This document shows positions 1 to 10,853 of a DNA stretch of 64,000 bases, piece after piece. The DNA lies in contig OX637337.1 in NCBI GenBank assembly GCA_951799405.1, forward strand, positions 12,398,347-12,462,346, given 5' to 3'. Origin of the DNA: Agapetus fuscipes (taxonomy: Eukaryota > Arthropoda > Insecta > Trichoptera > Glossosomatidae). Made by a program: the position numbers and the translations under genes. The first letter of the stretch is position 1; each line of letters starts with the position of its first letter. The notes beneath the pieces were generated by a model that was not told where the DNA came from, searched no databases, and was given only the letters and a program-made list of their open reading frames with translations.

Positions 1-40
1 TATTTGTAACTTAGACGATGAATTATTATCAAAGATCAAG

Positions 41-455
41 TCAACGACGTTACCATGTTGAAAGCACCGGTTCCCATAAATCACCGAAGTTAAGCAACAT
101 TGGGCGCGGATAGTACTAAAGTACTTGGATGGGTTACTGCTCAGGTACACCGCGTGTCGTTGGCATCTTGGACCGGTCCGTAGTCCGTAGTAGCAACACT
201 TCGGACTCGTAAATGGAAGGTTGTGGATTCGGATCCCGGTGGAGCACAAAAAATATACCATTTATATTTCGAATGTGTTCTTCGCTGAGTTGAAAAATTC
301 ATAAACCTTTACCAAAGACCGGTCACTGAAAGGTCCATCCAACTTTACAACAACTGGGTCTTGCTTGTGATTTGGCGCTTTCTACAGCGACGACCAAGCT
401 TGCAGAGGGCTCTTGAGGTGTGATACACACAAAAATAGCGCTCACCAAATAAACA
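41..455 (+). repeat. 5S rRNA + tRNA composite SINE with shared tail
   Basis: Three modules in order. Positions 41-164 resemble arthropod 5S rRNA, including the internal-promoter core around ACCGAAGTTAAGCAAC, the TACTTGGATGGG stretch and the closing CGCGTGTCGTTGGC. Positions 168-246 resemble a tRNA with a degraded box A and a B-box-like GGATTCGGATCCCGG. From about 300 to 455 runs a tail module (GGCGCTTT..., TTGAGGTGTGATACACACAA, ending ACCAAATAAA) that recurs at 3235, 1625, 32490, 53700 and 60885. The 5S part is diverged, so it is a retroposon head and not a functional 5S gene. Element ends are approximate. Confidence 0.82.
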
Positions 456-529
456 TCCGAATATTATTATTATTACCAAATAAGCGATATTCAAAACGAC
501 CAAAGTCTGTCGATATTGAAAATGAGGCA

Positions 530-590
530 ACTTTGCAGAGGCTCTGGCCCCCCCTAGCGGAATGGTGACAGAGTTACAGTTGCAGTCTGT
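530..590 (+). repeat. Fragment with GGCTCTGGCC-CCCCTAGCGGAATGG motif
   Basis: A short piece (CAGAGGCTCTGGCC then CCCTAGCGGAATGG) that recurs at about 790-830, 46935-46990 and 54600-54655, and in diverged form at the end of the LINE fragments near 1790 and 32400. It behaves as a LINE 3'-terminal fragment. Confidence 0.5.
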
Positions 591-593
591 AAT

Positions 594-765
594 AATCTAT
601 AATCTAAGCCGCAAAGCTGCACTAACAATCAAAACTCATATAAAATGCATGCCTACAAACAAATACGAGTAAGCTCGCGCCTATAAATGCTGGATGCGTA
701 CTTACAAATCAAAACCGAACCTCAAATCAGCATACTTAAACCCTGCAAGTTTTAGTCAACCAGTT
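594..765 (-). repeat. GATTA-tailed SINE, partial
   Basis: Minus-strand copy of the 260-bp SINE defined best at 63522-63781. The tail side (TATAATCTAAG) and the GCATGCCTACAAAC / AAATGCTG blocks are visible. The head side is lost after about 765. Confidence 0.75.
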
Positions 766-839
766 ATAATATGAACAAATGAATAAAGTGGAAATATATC
801 TACAGAGGTACTGGCCACCCCTAGCGGAATAACGACTGG

Positions 840-1380
840 ATACAAGTCGCCACCCGAAAAATATTGAGAACTCATGCTGTATTCATTTAGGGCAACATTA
901 AATAATTCGTAAGATTTCTAATAATGTAGAAAATATGAAATTCTTGTAGTAAATTATTTTTCTGTGATCGAGGAGCATCCCTGTGCAATAGAAATTTGTG
1001 AAAGAGATATCGCCATCCCAGATCTGTACACATATATTATAATTTGAAGAAATGTAACATTATTAGTCAAAAGAAATGACGACAAACCATTTTTATGTGC
1101 AAAGCTTTTAGTTATTGTATCACGTCAAAGTAAAAAGGGACAAACGTATCTCTGTCTCACGGCCCTCACTTGTCAGACAGAGGGAAAAGTTGTAAGTACA
1201 CTATATAGTCACACACAATGCAAAAATAATCTCTTCTTGTCCTGTGCGCCACGACACTGTGTGTTCGAACCTTTAATCTTTAATGTATACTTTCATTGCG
1301 CTGTTTAGCATGGAGAATATACTATAACATTACTTATACATAGCGCTCAAAACTCATCGGCGTTTTAGGACGATAGCCTC
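840..1380. other. AT-rich intergenic stretch, nothing recognised
   Basis: No ORF above background, RNA gene or repeat boundary that I can support. It lies between a short LINE-derived fragment (about 790-830) and the composite repeat unit beginning near 1385. Confidence 0.5.
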
Positions 1381-1384
1381 TTAA

Positions 1385-1720
1385 AAAGAAATCTATACAA
1401 ATAAATTGCACAGAATTTGCACTCGACTTTCTTGCAAAAATTAACCCACTGTATGACGTATGTAAAGCTATATTCATCTACCAGCTTATGCAGTTTCAAT
1501 GAAAATATAATGTATCGATAATAAATCAATTTTATTCCACCGCGGTGTGTACCTGCATACCTGTGCGAGTATGGAAATAGCCATATAAATTCTTAAGTGA
1601 ATAAAAAATATTTGGATGATTTATTTGGTGAGCGCCGTTTTGTGTGAATCACACCTCAAGAGCCCTCTGCGAGGTTGGTCTTCTCTGGAAAAAGCGCCAA
1701 TTACACAAGAAAGATCCTCG
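1385..1720 (+). repeat. Composite-unit segment ending in the shared SINE tail
   Basis: Matches 60690-60970 (same strand) and the reverse complement of 32490-32815. Landmarks are GCACAGAATTTGCACTCG, CCACCGCGGTGTGTACCTGCATAC and the tail GTGTGAATCACACCTCAAGAG. It marks a third, truncated copy of the composite repeat described at 28495-32815. Confidence 0.75.
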
Positions 1721-1789
1721 ACTCATAGGTTGGTATGAAGCTGACCTCTGTACTGTACTGTATCCTGCCACCGTTTCATTAGGGGTGGC

Positions 1790-2430
1790 CGGTACCTCCG
1801 CAGATGCGCCTCCACTTTTTGCTGTCATCACCTTTTTCATACATACTCTTCTCTTATTCTCACTCTGCAGGATCCATTCTTTCGCAATCTCACCTATTTG
1901 GTCTAACCATTCTTTCCTCAGCCTTCCCCTTCCGCGCTTTCCTCTGACATTTCCTTTGTACACTTTCCTCGTAAGTTGTTCATCATCCATTCTTTCAAGA
2001 TGTCTGAACCATCTCATCGTACTTTTTTGTACTTTCATTCTCATATTCTCTTTTATACCACACTCGTTCATCACTCAAGCATTACGTACTCTATCACTCA
2101 GTGTCTTTCCAGCCATTGCTCTCAGGTAAGCCATTTCAACCGTACTTACATACTTTACTCAGCTCACATTCATAAAGCCTCACTTCCACCAACCAATATG
2201 CCATTGTGGACCGCCGATCTCATATTCTTCGTAAGTTTCCTATTCCTTGTAATGCTTCCAATCGTTTCCATTACACTTCTTCCTCTACTAGCGCGCTTTT
2301 CCAATTATTTCGTCAATTTCGCATTCGACTCAAACTTGCTTCCCAGATAATCAAATTCTTTCACGACCTCCACTCTTTTTTCATTCAGTCTTATCTCAAT
2401 TTTCTCGCATTTCTCAGTCCTCCCAAAGTG
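1790..2430 (-). pseudogene. Non-LTR retrotransposon ORF2 C-terminal fragment
   Basis: Minus-strand reading shows the conserved tail of a LINE polyprotein: motifs MRWFRHLERMDDEQ, RGKRGRGRLRKEW, DQIGEIAKEW and a terminal NKRRVCMKKVM block. This arrangement (RWFGH.ERM...RGRGRPRK.W.DQI) is common in insect LINE C-termini beyond the RT; the clade is not fixed by it. It is nearly identical to the plus-strand copy at 31803-32452. In both copies it starts at the same point inside a GATTA-tailed SINE, after the sequence AATTATTTTTTACACTTT. No RT or endonuclease domain is present, so it is a truncated copy. Several frames look open here, but only this one has family motifs. Confidence 0.8.
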
Positions 2431-2454
2431 TAAAAAATAATTCACTTTGTTATA

Positions 2455-2600
2455 TAGCCTTCTTTCTTTATAGCCTTCGGCTATAGCAAGAAAGTAAAAA
2501 AGTCAAAAATTTCTTATGGGTATTGCCGTCGAAATTTGTACCTTTTGTCTTGTGCGTGTGTCCCCTAATGATTTTCAGCTTTTTCATAAAAACTGGTAAT
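2455..2600. repeat. Hairpin TATAGCCTTCGGCTATA repeat end
   Basis: A short hairpin (TATAGCC-TTC-GGCTATA) followed by GCAAGAAAGT. It recurs at 28495-28530 (plus) and 63970-64000 (minus) and marks the end of the composite repeat. The following TATGGGTATTGCCGTC resembles the arm of the foldback at 6352. Confidence 0.6.
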
Positions 2601-2609
2601 CTCTACTGA

Positions 2610-3160
2610 ATTCTAAAAATTATCAGAGTAAAGTAAATAAAAAGCGTATCGAAATACAAAAAATAAACTGCAAAAAGCATTAAGTAGCGATGTAATTAAA
2701 AAATAAAACAAAAACGCCTTTTTTCCATTCCCATACAAATTTTACATGTCCGCAACCCGTTTTTGACCCTTTGATGGCATGATACGATCAAAATAGTCAA
2801 ACGTTTTTAAAGTTGAGTATTTTTGCATATACCTTAGTAACGTATCTTTTATTTTCTGTACTAGCCACAATAATATGTACTTATTTTAACACGAAATATT
2901 GATTGCTAAGGGTTGTCTCCATTTTTGGCTCCGAAATTTTTCTTTTAGTATGTTACCAATTCCATTGGAACTGACAAAAATCTTGCAATCCTAAGTATTT
3001 GTTCACGTATGATAACTCTTTGATGCAGTGTGGACAACACAAAAAAACTCATTCGATACCTTCATTTTCTTCTGAGAACGTTTACATCAGACTCGGGAAT
3101 TTGTCGTGAGTGTTTTGAGTGGAAGTTAGCTTGGCATTATTAAGGTATGTATTCGAATAT
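2610..3160. other. AT-rich stretch, nothing recognised
   Basis: No supported gene or repeat boundary. A poly-T run lies just after it at about 3157-3174. Confidence 0.45.
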
Positions 3161-3234
3161 TTTTTTTTTTTTTTAAGAAATCCTGTGCGGGAGACTCCCT
3201 AGATTCTAAAGACTGTAGGGGTCTATGACACTTG

Positions 3235-3561
3235 TTGTAGTGCCGCAGAGGTGTACGAGCTTGGTCGTCGCTACAAAGCGCCAATACTCAAGCAAGACCC
3301 AGTTGCTGTGAGGCTGGATGGACCTTTGGTGACCGGTCATTGGTAAAGGCTTATGAATTTTTCAACCCAGCGAAGAGCATATTCGAAATATAAATGGTAT
3401 ATTTTTGTGCTCCGCCGGGATCCGAAACCACAACCTTCCATTTACGAGTCCGAAGTGTTGCCACTACGGACTACGGACCGGTCCAAGATGCCAACGACAC
3501 GCGGTGTACCTGAGCGGTTACCCATCCAAGCGCTGACCACGCCCAATGTTGCTTATGTTGT
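3235..3561 (-). repeat. 5S/tRNA composite SINE, second copy
   Basis: Reverse-complement copy of the element at 41-455. The tail occupies about 3235-3340, the tRNA-like module about 3405-3480 (its B-box reads GGTTTCGGATCCCGG on the minus strand), and a 5'-truncated 5S module 3486-3561. That the same 5S-to-tRNA junction (TTGGCATCTTGGACCGGTCC) occurs in both copies shows a mobilised composite, not a chance neighbour. Confidence 0.8.
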
Positions 3562-3870
3562 CAGTTGTATATTTTTTACTTAGATCCATTAATTCTTCTA
3601 ATGATTGTATTTTTTTATCATTGCTGACAGTATTATTTTTCAAATGGCACAAGTTTAAGGTAATGGCGGGCGGTTTTTTATTTACAATCTTTACCGTATG
3701 TTACCATATTAAGGTGTATTCACATAGGTTTAAAAAAATACACCTACTTACCGTTAATTTATGGCTGACGAACAAATAACATTTACGTACCTAATTGAAA
3801 CATAAAACTATCTAATCAACCTTACTACATGCTATTAATATTTTAAATGCACCGTTTGATGTTTGTTATT

Positions 3871-4127
3871 CTAATCTAATCTAATCTAAGCTGCAAAGAT
3901 ATATATCATTTAAGATTTATACTAAATGCATTCCCACAAGCAGATATGTATAATTTCGCGCTAACACATGCCGCATGTGGACCTACAATATAAAAACCCA
4001 ATCTCGAATGAACATAAGCCTTGCAACTCTTGCCGTCCTTCCCTGAAACAGGGGTGACATTGGCAAAGTGAACCAATTTTTATATTATGGGTGGTCAGCC
4101 GCATAACAACCTATAAGTCAAGGAACA
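3871..4127 (-). repeat. GATTA-tailed SINE / LINE 3' end
   Basis: Full-length 3' module with three CTAAT units at its left end. It joins the LINE coding fragment at 4229-4708 through a short 3' UTR, so here the SINE sequence is the 3' terminus of that LINE. Confidence 0.85.
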
Positions 4128-4228
4128 TACATGACAAATTACATTTTTTAAAATCAAAGAATAAAAATAACAATATATACATGGACATAAAAAACTAAAT
4201 CATAAAACCAAATTCACTTTAACAAACC

Positions 4229-4708
4229 CTAGCCGCCAACATCACAGATCAACCGCCATTTCTTTCTATCCTTACATACTTCTTTCATTTCCTCCAGAGT
4301 CATAACCTTCTTCATACAAGCTCTTCTTTTATTATGACTCTGGATATTCCATTCATTCGCAATTTCGGATATTTGGTCCATCCATACCTTTCTCGGTCTT
4401 CCTCTACCACGACATCCATCTATTCTACCAACATATACTTTCTTCGTCAGTCTTTCCTCATTCATTCTCTCCATATGCCCAAACCATCTTAACAAACTTC
4501 TTTTAATCTTCACTTTCACACTTTCTTTTGCACCACATTCTTTTCTTACAAAATCATTCCTCACCCTGTCACTCCGTTTTTTCCCAATCATACTTCTTAG
4601 AAAGTCCATTTCAACAGTATGGACTTTACTAATTTCACTTTCATTCACCGTCCAGGCCTCGCTTCCATACATCAAGGTGGGTAAAAGTATGCCACTGCGT
4701 ACCGCCAA
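4229..4708 (-). pseudogene. Non-LTR retrotransposon ORF2 C-terminus (159 codons)
   Basis: C-terminal part of a LINE polyprotein, without RT or endonuclease. Visible motifs in order: LMYGSEAWT near the start, RTVEM/VHTVEMDFLRSM-like segment, SLLRWFGHMERMNEERL, GCRGRGRPRKVWMDQISEIANEW, RRACMKKVMTLEEMKEVCKDRKKW and the closing ICDVGG. It is the least damaged copy of this tail in the window; others are at 6700-6862, 9684-9812, 33297-33683 and 54735-54829 plus 58652-58670. The stop is followed (minus strand) by a 100-bp UTR and then the GATTA-tailed module, which defines the LINE 3' end. 5' truncation is expected for LINE insertion. Clade not assigned. Confidence 0.85.
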
Positions 4709-5086
4709 TCGAGCATTTTTAGATTATTCAAAATAGCAAAAAGGTTTATTCCGTGATCTGTGGGCTAAACGGATTAAATGAAATTTGGACCACAGAGGTA
4801 CTTATTTTTATATCGGTGCTGGATACTGTGAAAAATGTACGCAAAAACACCATTGCCTATCTATCTAAATCTATGATAATCTATAATCTAAGTTACAAAA
4901 ATATATTGCATTTAAGACTTTAAGTTCGTACTTAAACATGCTGCATGTGAACCTACAATATAAAACCCAATCTCAAATGAACATAAACCCTGCAACTCTT
5001 GCCGACCTTACCTGACACAATGGTAACATTGGTAAAGTGAACCATTTTTTACAGTATGAGTGGTCAGCTTCATACTAACCTATAAG

Positions 5087-6253
5087 TAGGGACTGGAAAA
5101 TAGTGGTGTTATTTTTTAGAAAATTCGCGTTATTTTTTTGTGAAATTCGCGTTATTTTTGATCAAAAACAGGGAAATTCGCGTTATTTTTCATGATAAAC
5201 GGGGTGATTCGGTATAATTTTTAGGGTTGATTTGATCAAAATAAAGGTTTATATAATTGCAAAACAAAATATATGTATTACTAATATTTACAATTTATTA
5301 TATAAACAACATTATGTACTTTCAAAAACAATGAATAAACAAAATCTGAATCAATACGAGTATCTGCAACCGAAGATGGTGGAAGTACCCCCCGAAAACG
5401 TTTTTGCAATAAAAAATACTCAAGTGGTAGGTAAAAAACAATGTTTTGTAATTTTAGTTTCTTAAAAAAATGTATACTATTTTTTAAAATAATCCTTTTT
5501 TACAAAAAAAAACCATTGATTGAAAAAAGTATTAATATTTCAATGACATTCCGAATACCCTGCAAATATCCTTTTAAAATATTTAATTTTTGTGCATTTA
5601 GTGTCTAGATGAGGGTTATCTAATTTTTCAAGGGATGTTGGCTTTTATGAAAGCTTCAAGTTGTGCTCTTGGCTAATCCAGCAACAGCTTCACTCCTTAA
5701 AGTATTTTCCTTCAATGATGTCACGATTCAAGTCTGCTTGGATGATCCAGGACAGTTCTGCTTATCATTCATTAAAAAAAAAAAATAGATTAGTGAATAG
5801 GAATGCAATTCACCAACCTACTTTACCTGGCCAGATACAGGTATTAATATCATTAATTAATAATTCCTTTTTGTTTATTTTAATGAATTATTCATTTATA
5901 ATTACCCAATTACATCTGTTGAACCAGGGTCAAATTTATGGTCAAATGACCCAGGCGGGGATCGAACCCCGCGTCTAGCGAAAGATCAGCCCACTTGGCC
6001 CTCTCGGTCATAACACCGACCAATTTTCCTGTGCTTTGCACCTTGCAAAGGGTTTTCGCATGATTTTTTTCTTTCCAACAAAATCGTTGCGTTGCAAAAG
6101 CGATACATGACAACTTTTTCGTACAATTTCTACCAAAAGTACGAAAATTCGCGATATTTGCGTAAAACCTCAAATTTCGCGTTATTCGCGTAAAAACATC
6201 AAAATTCGCGAATAAATTCGTTTTATCGCGATCGCGAAATTTTCCAGTCCCTA
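5087..6253. mobile_element. Non-autonomous hAT-type element, 8-bp TSD
   Basis: Ends are TAGGGACTGGAAAAT and its inverse ATTTTCCAGTCCCTA. The SINE octamer CCTATAAG is duplicated at 5079-5086 and 6254-6261, the hAT signature. Subterminal regions carry repeated AAATTCGCGTTATTTTT-like motifs: three on the left (5110-5195) and several CGCG-containing versions on the right (6130-6240), as expected for transposase-binding sites. No transposase can be recognised inside; two short open stretches (5232-5465, 5661-5978) have no family motif. A tRNA-like sequence lies at 5948-6009. Confidence 0.85.
5948..6009 (-). other. tRNA-like pseudogene or SINE head
   Basis: Minus strand has a B box (GGTTCGATCCCC) closed by a 5-bp CGGGG stem, an A-box-like GGCCAAGTGGG, and a 7-bp acceptor pairing GACCGAG with CTGGGTC (one G-G mismatch). 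The span is only 62 nt and the anticodon arm is not foldable, so it is a tRNA-derived relic and not a working tRNA gene. Confidence 0.6.
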
Positions 6254-6351
6254 CCTATAAGTCAAGGAAACTTATTGAAATACAATAAACGAACGATTTT
6301 AGGTAGTTATTAAATGTGCGTATTCATATTTTTATTAAAGCGTCGTCCAAA

Positions 6352-6671
6352 TATGGGTATCGCCGTTTAAATTTGTACCATAACTGTCGACCGGCAAGAT
6401 TCAAGAAAACATGGTGAATTAAATTAAGGTCTATTCAAAATGACATTCAAAATGGTGTTCTTATATTTTTACTGAACAGTGTTTACGAACTGCTATAAAA
6501 TCTTGTATTCGTCGTCGAAAAAATAAATGAGATATCGAAATGTAAAAAAACCTAATTTTTCGAACGTGTCCGTCATTTTGAATAGACCTTAATTTAACTC
6601 ACGATGTTTTCGTTTTCTTGAATCTTGCCGGTCGACAGTTATGGTACAAATTTAAACGGCGTTACCCTTAT
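6352..6671. repeat. Foldback MITE, about 90-bp inverted arms
   Basis: Left arm begins GGGTATCGCCGTTTAAATTTG; right arm is its inverse near 6585-6668 (CAAATTTAAACGGCG). Both include GTCGACCGGCAAGATTCAAG. The centre carries AAATGACATTCAAAATGG. No coding capacity. A solo end of the same family is suggested at 2515-2545. Confidence 0.75.
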
Positions 6672-6699
6672 GCAAAAAATGTAGCAAACTAATAAACCA

Positions 6700-6862
6700 A
6701 CATTACAAATCAGCATTGCAAATTAGCCGCCACTTCTTCCTGTCCTTGCATACTTCTTTCATTTCATCCAGAGTCATAACCTTTTTCATACAAGCTCTCC
6801 TTTTATTATGACTCTGGATATCCCATTCACTCGCTATTTCGAAAATTTGGTCCATCCATACT
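6700..6862 (-). pseudogene. LINE ORF2 C-terminal fragment
   Basis: Minus strand encodes the same segment as 4240-4400 (WMDQI..IASEW, NKRRACMKKVMTLDEMKEVC), diverged and truncated at both ends. Confidence 0.7.
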
Positions 6863-6864
6863 GT

Positions 6865-7210
6865 TATGTAAATATGAAATATAAATATTTAAAATAAGTA
6901 GGTATTAGTTATAGGAATTCTGTATTGTATTGTGTGGGTAGGAATCATTGAATAAAATACGTGAAGCATCGAGAAATAATAATTACTATGCCTTTCTGGA
7001 ACTGTCTAGCAAATATAGGTCTAGATTTTACTGTTTTAAAGTGTATAAGAAGGGTGCGAGTGGCTTGCAGGGCCAGCAGTATCATACGAGATTTACAAAC
7101 ACATAGAACTAACTTGATCAGTGAACAGACCAAGTGGAATAGTCGAGAAAGCTTTGTGAAAATAAATTATTTAAAAGTGTAAAATAAACAACTGTATAAG
7201 AAGACCTGTG
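6865..7210. other. Spacer, no supported gene
   Basis: Short opposing open frames occur here but none has a recognisable motif; AT-rich spacer before the Jockey-type LINE. Confidence 0.4.
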
Positions 7211-7212
7211 TA

Positions 7213-9673
7213 TTTTAATTTGAAAGACAAATTTACAAATCTTTACTCTTACAACTTGACAATGTCAGCATTCCATACATAAAACTGGATCCGAGACGAG
7301 TAAAATTATTTTATAGAGCAAACTACGATCATATTAAACAGCATCTGGTAAATGTTGACTGGGGTAGCATTCTTTCGGGTAAGACTATTGATGAAGCATT
7401 GGACCGTTTCTATGAAATTTTGTATAATTGTATACAACTGTTCGTCCCATCAAAAATACGTACAAGTTCTCAAAGATTTCCCGTTTGGTATTCACACCCA
7501 TTGGTCAAAGTTATAAGGGAAAAACTAAAGGTTCATAAGAAATGGAAAAAATCAGGCCTACTTCAGGACTATGATGAATATTCCTTACTTAGAGAACGCC
7601 AAAAAAAATGCAACTCGAATGTTACAGAACCTTTATTAATAGAACAGAGTTAAATATTAAAAATGACCCAAAGAATATCCACAGCTACGTTAAATGTATG
7701 AAATCACAATCAGGTTTCCCACAAAACATGTATTATAAAAACACTGTAACTAACGAAATGGAACAGGTATGCGAGATGTTCAGTGACTTCTTTCAGTCAT
7801 CGTTTACATGAGTGTTTTCATTTTGAACCATCTGATATTTTGAAAAATCTCAAACAAATGGACTTGAATAAAAGTCCGGGCCCCGATGGAATTCCCCCGC
7901 TATTCATAGTTAAATGCGCAGAGGAATTGGTCGCTCCGCTTTCCATTTTATTTAATTTGTCATTTACAACTGGAGTATTCCCGGATACTTGGAAGAGATC
8001 CTTTGTGACTCCCATCCATAAATCGGGGCCAAAGCAGAACGTAGAGAACTATAGGCCTATCTCCAAACTCTCCTTGTTCAGCAAATTGATGGAGAAAATC
8101 GTGGTAGAGCAACTGACTCCAGCATTAAAGAGTTTTATTCTTCCAAATCAACATGGATTTTTTAAAGGCAGATCGGCTGACTCGAATTTGGTTGAATTCA
8201 CTGACTACTTACACAATTCAATGAGTGGTGGGGGACAGGTTGATGCCGTGTATACGGACTTCTCGAAAGCCTTCGACAAAATTAACCATGAAATATTAAT
8301 CCATAAGCTCGGGAGGTATGGAGTGCACGGCAACCTGCTACGATGGTTATCTTCTTACATTATTAATAGACTCCAAGCAGTAACGGTAGAGGGTAATACT
8401 TCTCCATTTCAACAATGTCCATCTGGCGTTCCACAGGGCTCACATTTGGGGCCTGTATTATTTATTTTGTACATAAATGATATTCAGCATTGTTTCAGAT
8501 CATCTTCTTTCTTGATCTATGCTGACGACATTAAAATATACAAAAGAATTAAATGCTCCAAAGATTCCGAACAACTTCAGTTTGATTTACAGAGTTTGTC
8601 CCACTATTGCTCAAGAAGTAGCCTATTTCTGAACGTTGCTAAGTGCTGCTCAATATCTTTTACTCGTCGCAATACCCCTTACTATTTTAACTATACAATA
8701 GACGGTATATCCCTTAGAAATTGTAGTGAGGTAAAGGACTTGGGTGTTGTTCTGGACAGCAAAATGACGTACAGGGCTCATATCAATTGGAGAGTGAGTG
8801 GGGCCCTTAGGCAGCTGGGATTTATTCTGAGAATCTCTAAACCATTTAAACTACTAAATACAATAAAATTGCTCTATTATACGTACGTAAGGACATTTCT
8901 GGAATATGCCACGGTTGTTTGGAATCCTCAATATACTACGTAAATTGATAGACTAGAGAGGGTCCAGAACAAATTTTTAAAGTCTCTTAATTATAGATGT
9001 CGTGTCACATTTGACAACTACCGCCTTTCTGCCAAATATCATCAATTAATGACCTTAGAAAATAGACGTACCGTTACTGACATGAAATTTCTACATAAAA
9101 TAGTGAACAATACAATCGATTCACCCGACTTGCTTAAAAAAATTTTTTTGAACTGTCCCATACGACGAACTAGATCCTTGCTTACATTTAAACAACCTAC
9201 CTGTGCAACTAATTATTTACAGAGCGCATTCATATACCGGGCCTGCAATAACTACAATATTTTTTTTGTCAACATTGATCTGTTTAACACCACCATACTG
9301 CAATTCAATGAAGCTGTAAAAAGATCCCTTATGACAGCGGGGTCTCATGGGGTTTAATCGTTGGATGCTTTTCCTTTTCCTTTCCTTTTCCTTTTCTTTT
9401 TCCTTCCCTTTCCTATTCTTTCCCCGCATTCCTTTTCCTCTCTTTATGTGATGATTAAGTTAATAGTCGTTTTGTCTTTGTTTTTTTCTTTCTTCTTCTT
9501 CATTTTTCTCATATTACTTTCCAAATTTTTCTTGTTTCTCCTTCTTTATTAAGCTGTAAACGAAATTAAACTACATTATGTTTGCAAACTTTGCTGATTT
9601 TTGAAATTGTATAACCATGTTGTTTATCCCATATATTACATGTATAACTGTTTGTTGGTCTAATAAAAAAAAA
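7213..9673 (+). pseudogene. Jockey-superfamily LINE, 5'-truncated, RT present
   Basis: Encodes the endonuclease-RT linker (LDPRRVKLFYRANY near 7290; WYSHPLVKVIREK near 7490) and a full RT. RT motifs in order: LNKSPGPDGIPP (7867), NYRPIS (8049), NQHGFFKGRS (8147), VYTDFSKAFDKINHE (8248, motif A), PSGVPQGSHLGPVLF (8410, motif B), YADDIKIYK (8518, catalytic) and VKDLGVVLD (8735). The C-terminal region continues to 9357. Damage: a frame change near 7600 and 7790, and one nonsense codon at 8941. A polypyrimidine tract (9365-9420) and AATAAA directly before an A-run (9660-9673) mark the 3' end. It is an RNA-templated transposon, dead in this copy. CR1/Kiri-type elements are the main alternative. 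Confidence 0.85.
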
Positions 9674-9683
9674 ATTCGTAACA

Positions 9684-9812
9684 ATACCTTTCTCGGTCTT
9701 CCTCTTCCACGACATCCATCAATTCTTGCAGCATATACTTTCTTCGTCAGTCTTTCTTCATTCATTCTCTCCAAATGTCCAAACCATCTAAGTATACTTC
9801 TTTACTCTCTTT
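9684..9812 (-). pseudogene. LINE ORF2 C-terminal fragment
   Basis: Minus strand reads MERMNEERLTKKVYAARIDG followed by GRGRPRK. It directly abuts the poly(A) of the preceding LINE. Confidence 0.7.
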
Positions 9813-9883
9813 CTTCTCATACTTACCTATAAGTCAAGGATTTGAGTTTGAAAAATCCTTCAACAACGTTAAATTTAATTTAT

Positions 9884-10640
9884 AATCTAAAGTTGCAAAA
9901 AAAGTTATTTGATAATTTAAATTGAATGCACACCCACAAGCTGGCAAATCTCATTTCACGCTTACATATAGTTGTGGCGCTTGATGCTTTTTAATATCAG
10001 AATATATAATCTAAGTTGCACAGATACAATAACTTTTATAATTCATATTTAATGCATGCCCCCCTGGAGACACGAGTGGGTTCGCGCTTACAAATGCTGC
10101 ATGTGTAATTACAAATAAAAATTTCAGCCTCTCATGACAATAAGCCCAGCAACTTTTGCTGACCTTTTCAGAAACAGGGGAAACATTTGTTAAGTGAACC
10201 CATTTATGCGATATGGGTGGTAAGCCTCATACTAACCCTTAAGTCAAGGAATTTGGGTTTGAAAAATCCTTAAACAGCGGTAATCTTAATTTATAATCTA
10301 AAGTTGCAAAAAAGAGTTTTGATGATTAAAATACAATGCACACCCACAAGCTGGCAAATGTCATTTCACGCTTACATATAATTGTGGCACTTGATGTTTT
10401 TTGTAATAGAATATAAATCTAAGTTGCATGGATCCATTAACATTTATAATTCATATTCAATGCATGCCCCCATGGAAACACGAGTGAGTTCACGCTAACA
10501 AATGCTGCATGTGTAATTACAACTAAATATTTTAGCCTCTCATGACCATAAGTCCTGCAACTTTTGCCGACCTTTTCAGAAACAGAGAAACATTCGTTCA
10601 TTGAACATTTTTTTACGGTATGGGAGGTCAGCCTCATGCC
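9884..10640 (-). repeat. Cluster of four diverged GATTA-tailed SINE copies
   Basis: Minus-strand copies at about 9884-9990 (partial), 10003-10250, 10290-10385 (partial) and 10412-10640. The first and third share ATCTAAAGTTGCAAAAAA...GCACACCCACAAGCTGGCAAAT, and the second and fourth share GCATGCCCCC.TGGA.ACACGAGTG, so a two-copy block was tandemly duplicated. Divergence is higher than in other copies, suggesting age. Confidence 0.75.
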
Positions 10641-10744
10641 TCATGCTTCATACAAGATACTCAGAACATTAAAGAACTAAATTACCCTTATACCATTTTT
10701 TTTTAAAGACTTCTTAAAGCATTTAATTACAATGAAGGAGGTGT

Positions 10745-10826
10745 GAGGAAAAATTATTGCGAAGCCAGACTTAAACTGCCCGAAGGGCCTAGCAGACAAC
10801 CGTGCGCAGCACGGTCGGTCTGCTAG
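10745..10826 (+). mobile_element. Solo Helitron-like 3' end
   Basis: A hairpin (CCGTGC-GCA-GCACGG) enclosed by a second pair (CTAGCAGAC / GTCTGCTAG) ends in CTAG at 10823-10826 followed by T. A hairpin a few bases before a CTRR end inserted 5' of T is the Helitron 3' signature. No matching 5' TC end was identified. Confidence 0.6.
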
Positions 10827-10853
10827 TATATATATATATATATTTTATAAACA

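Larger units (their letters stand above)
4868..6269 (-). repeat. GATTA-tailed SINE split by a hAT element
   Basis: SINE sequence occupies 4868-5086 and resumes at 6254-6269 (CCTATAAGTCAAGGAA). The 1167-bp interruption is the element at 5087-6253, flanked by the duplicated octamer CCTATAAG. Confidence 0.88.

Noticed and set aside
41..164. Functional 5S rRNA gene
   Set aside because: Diverged, contains an internal duplication (TACTAAAGTACTTGG) and is fused to SINE modules.
1644..2433. Plus-strand frames of 75-161 codons
   Set aside because: Antisense to the LINE tail; serine/leucine-rich readings typical of reverse-strand shadows.
5110..5195. CRISPR-like array (repeated AAATTCGCGTTATTTTT)
   Set aside because: Irregular spacing, short spacers, eukaryotic context; better explained as subterminal hAT repeats.
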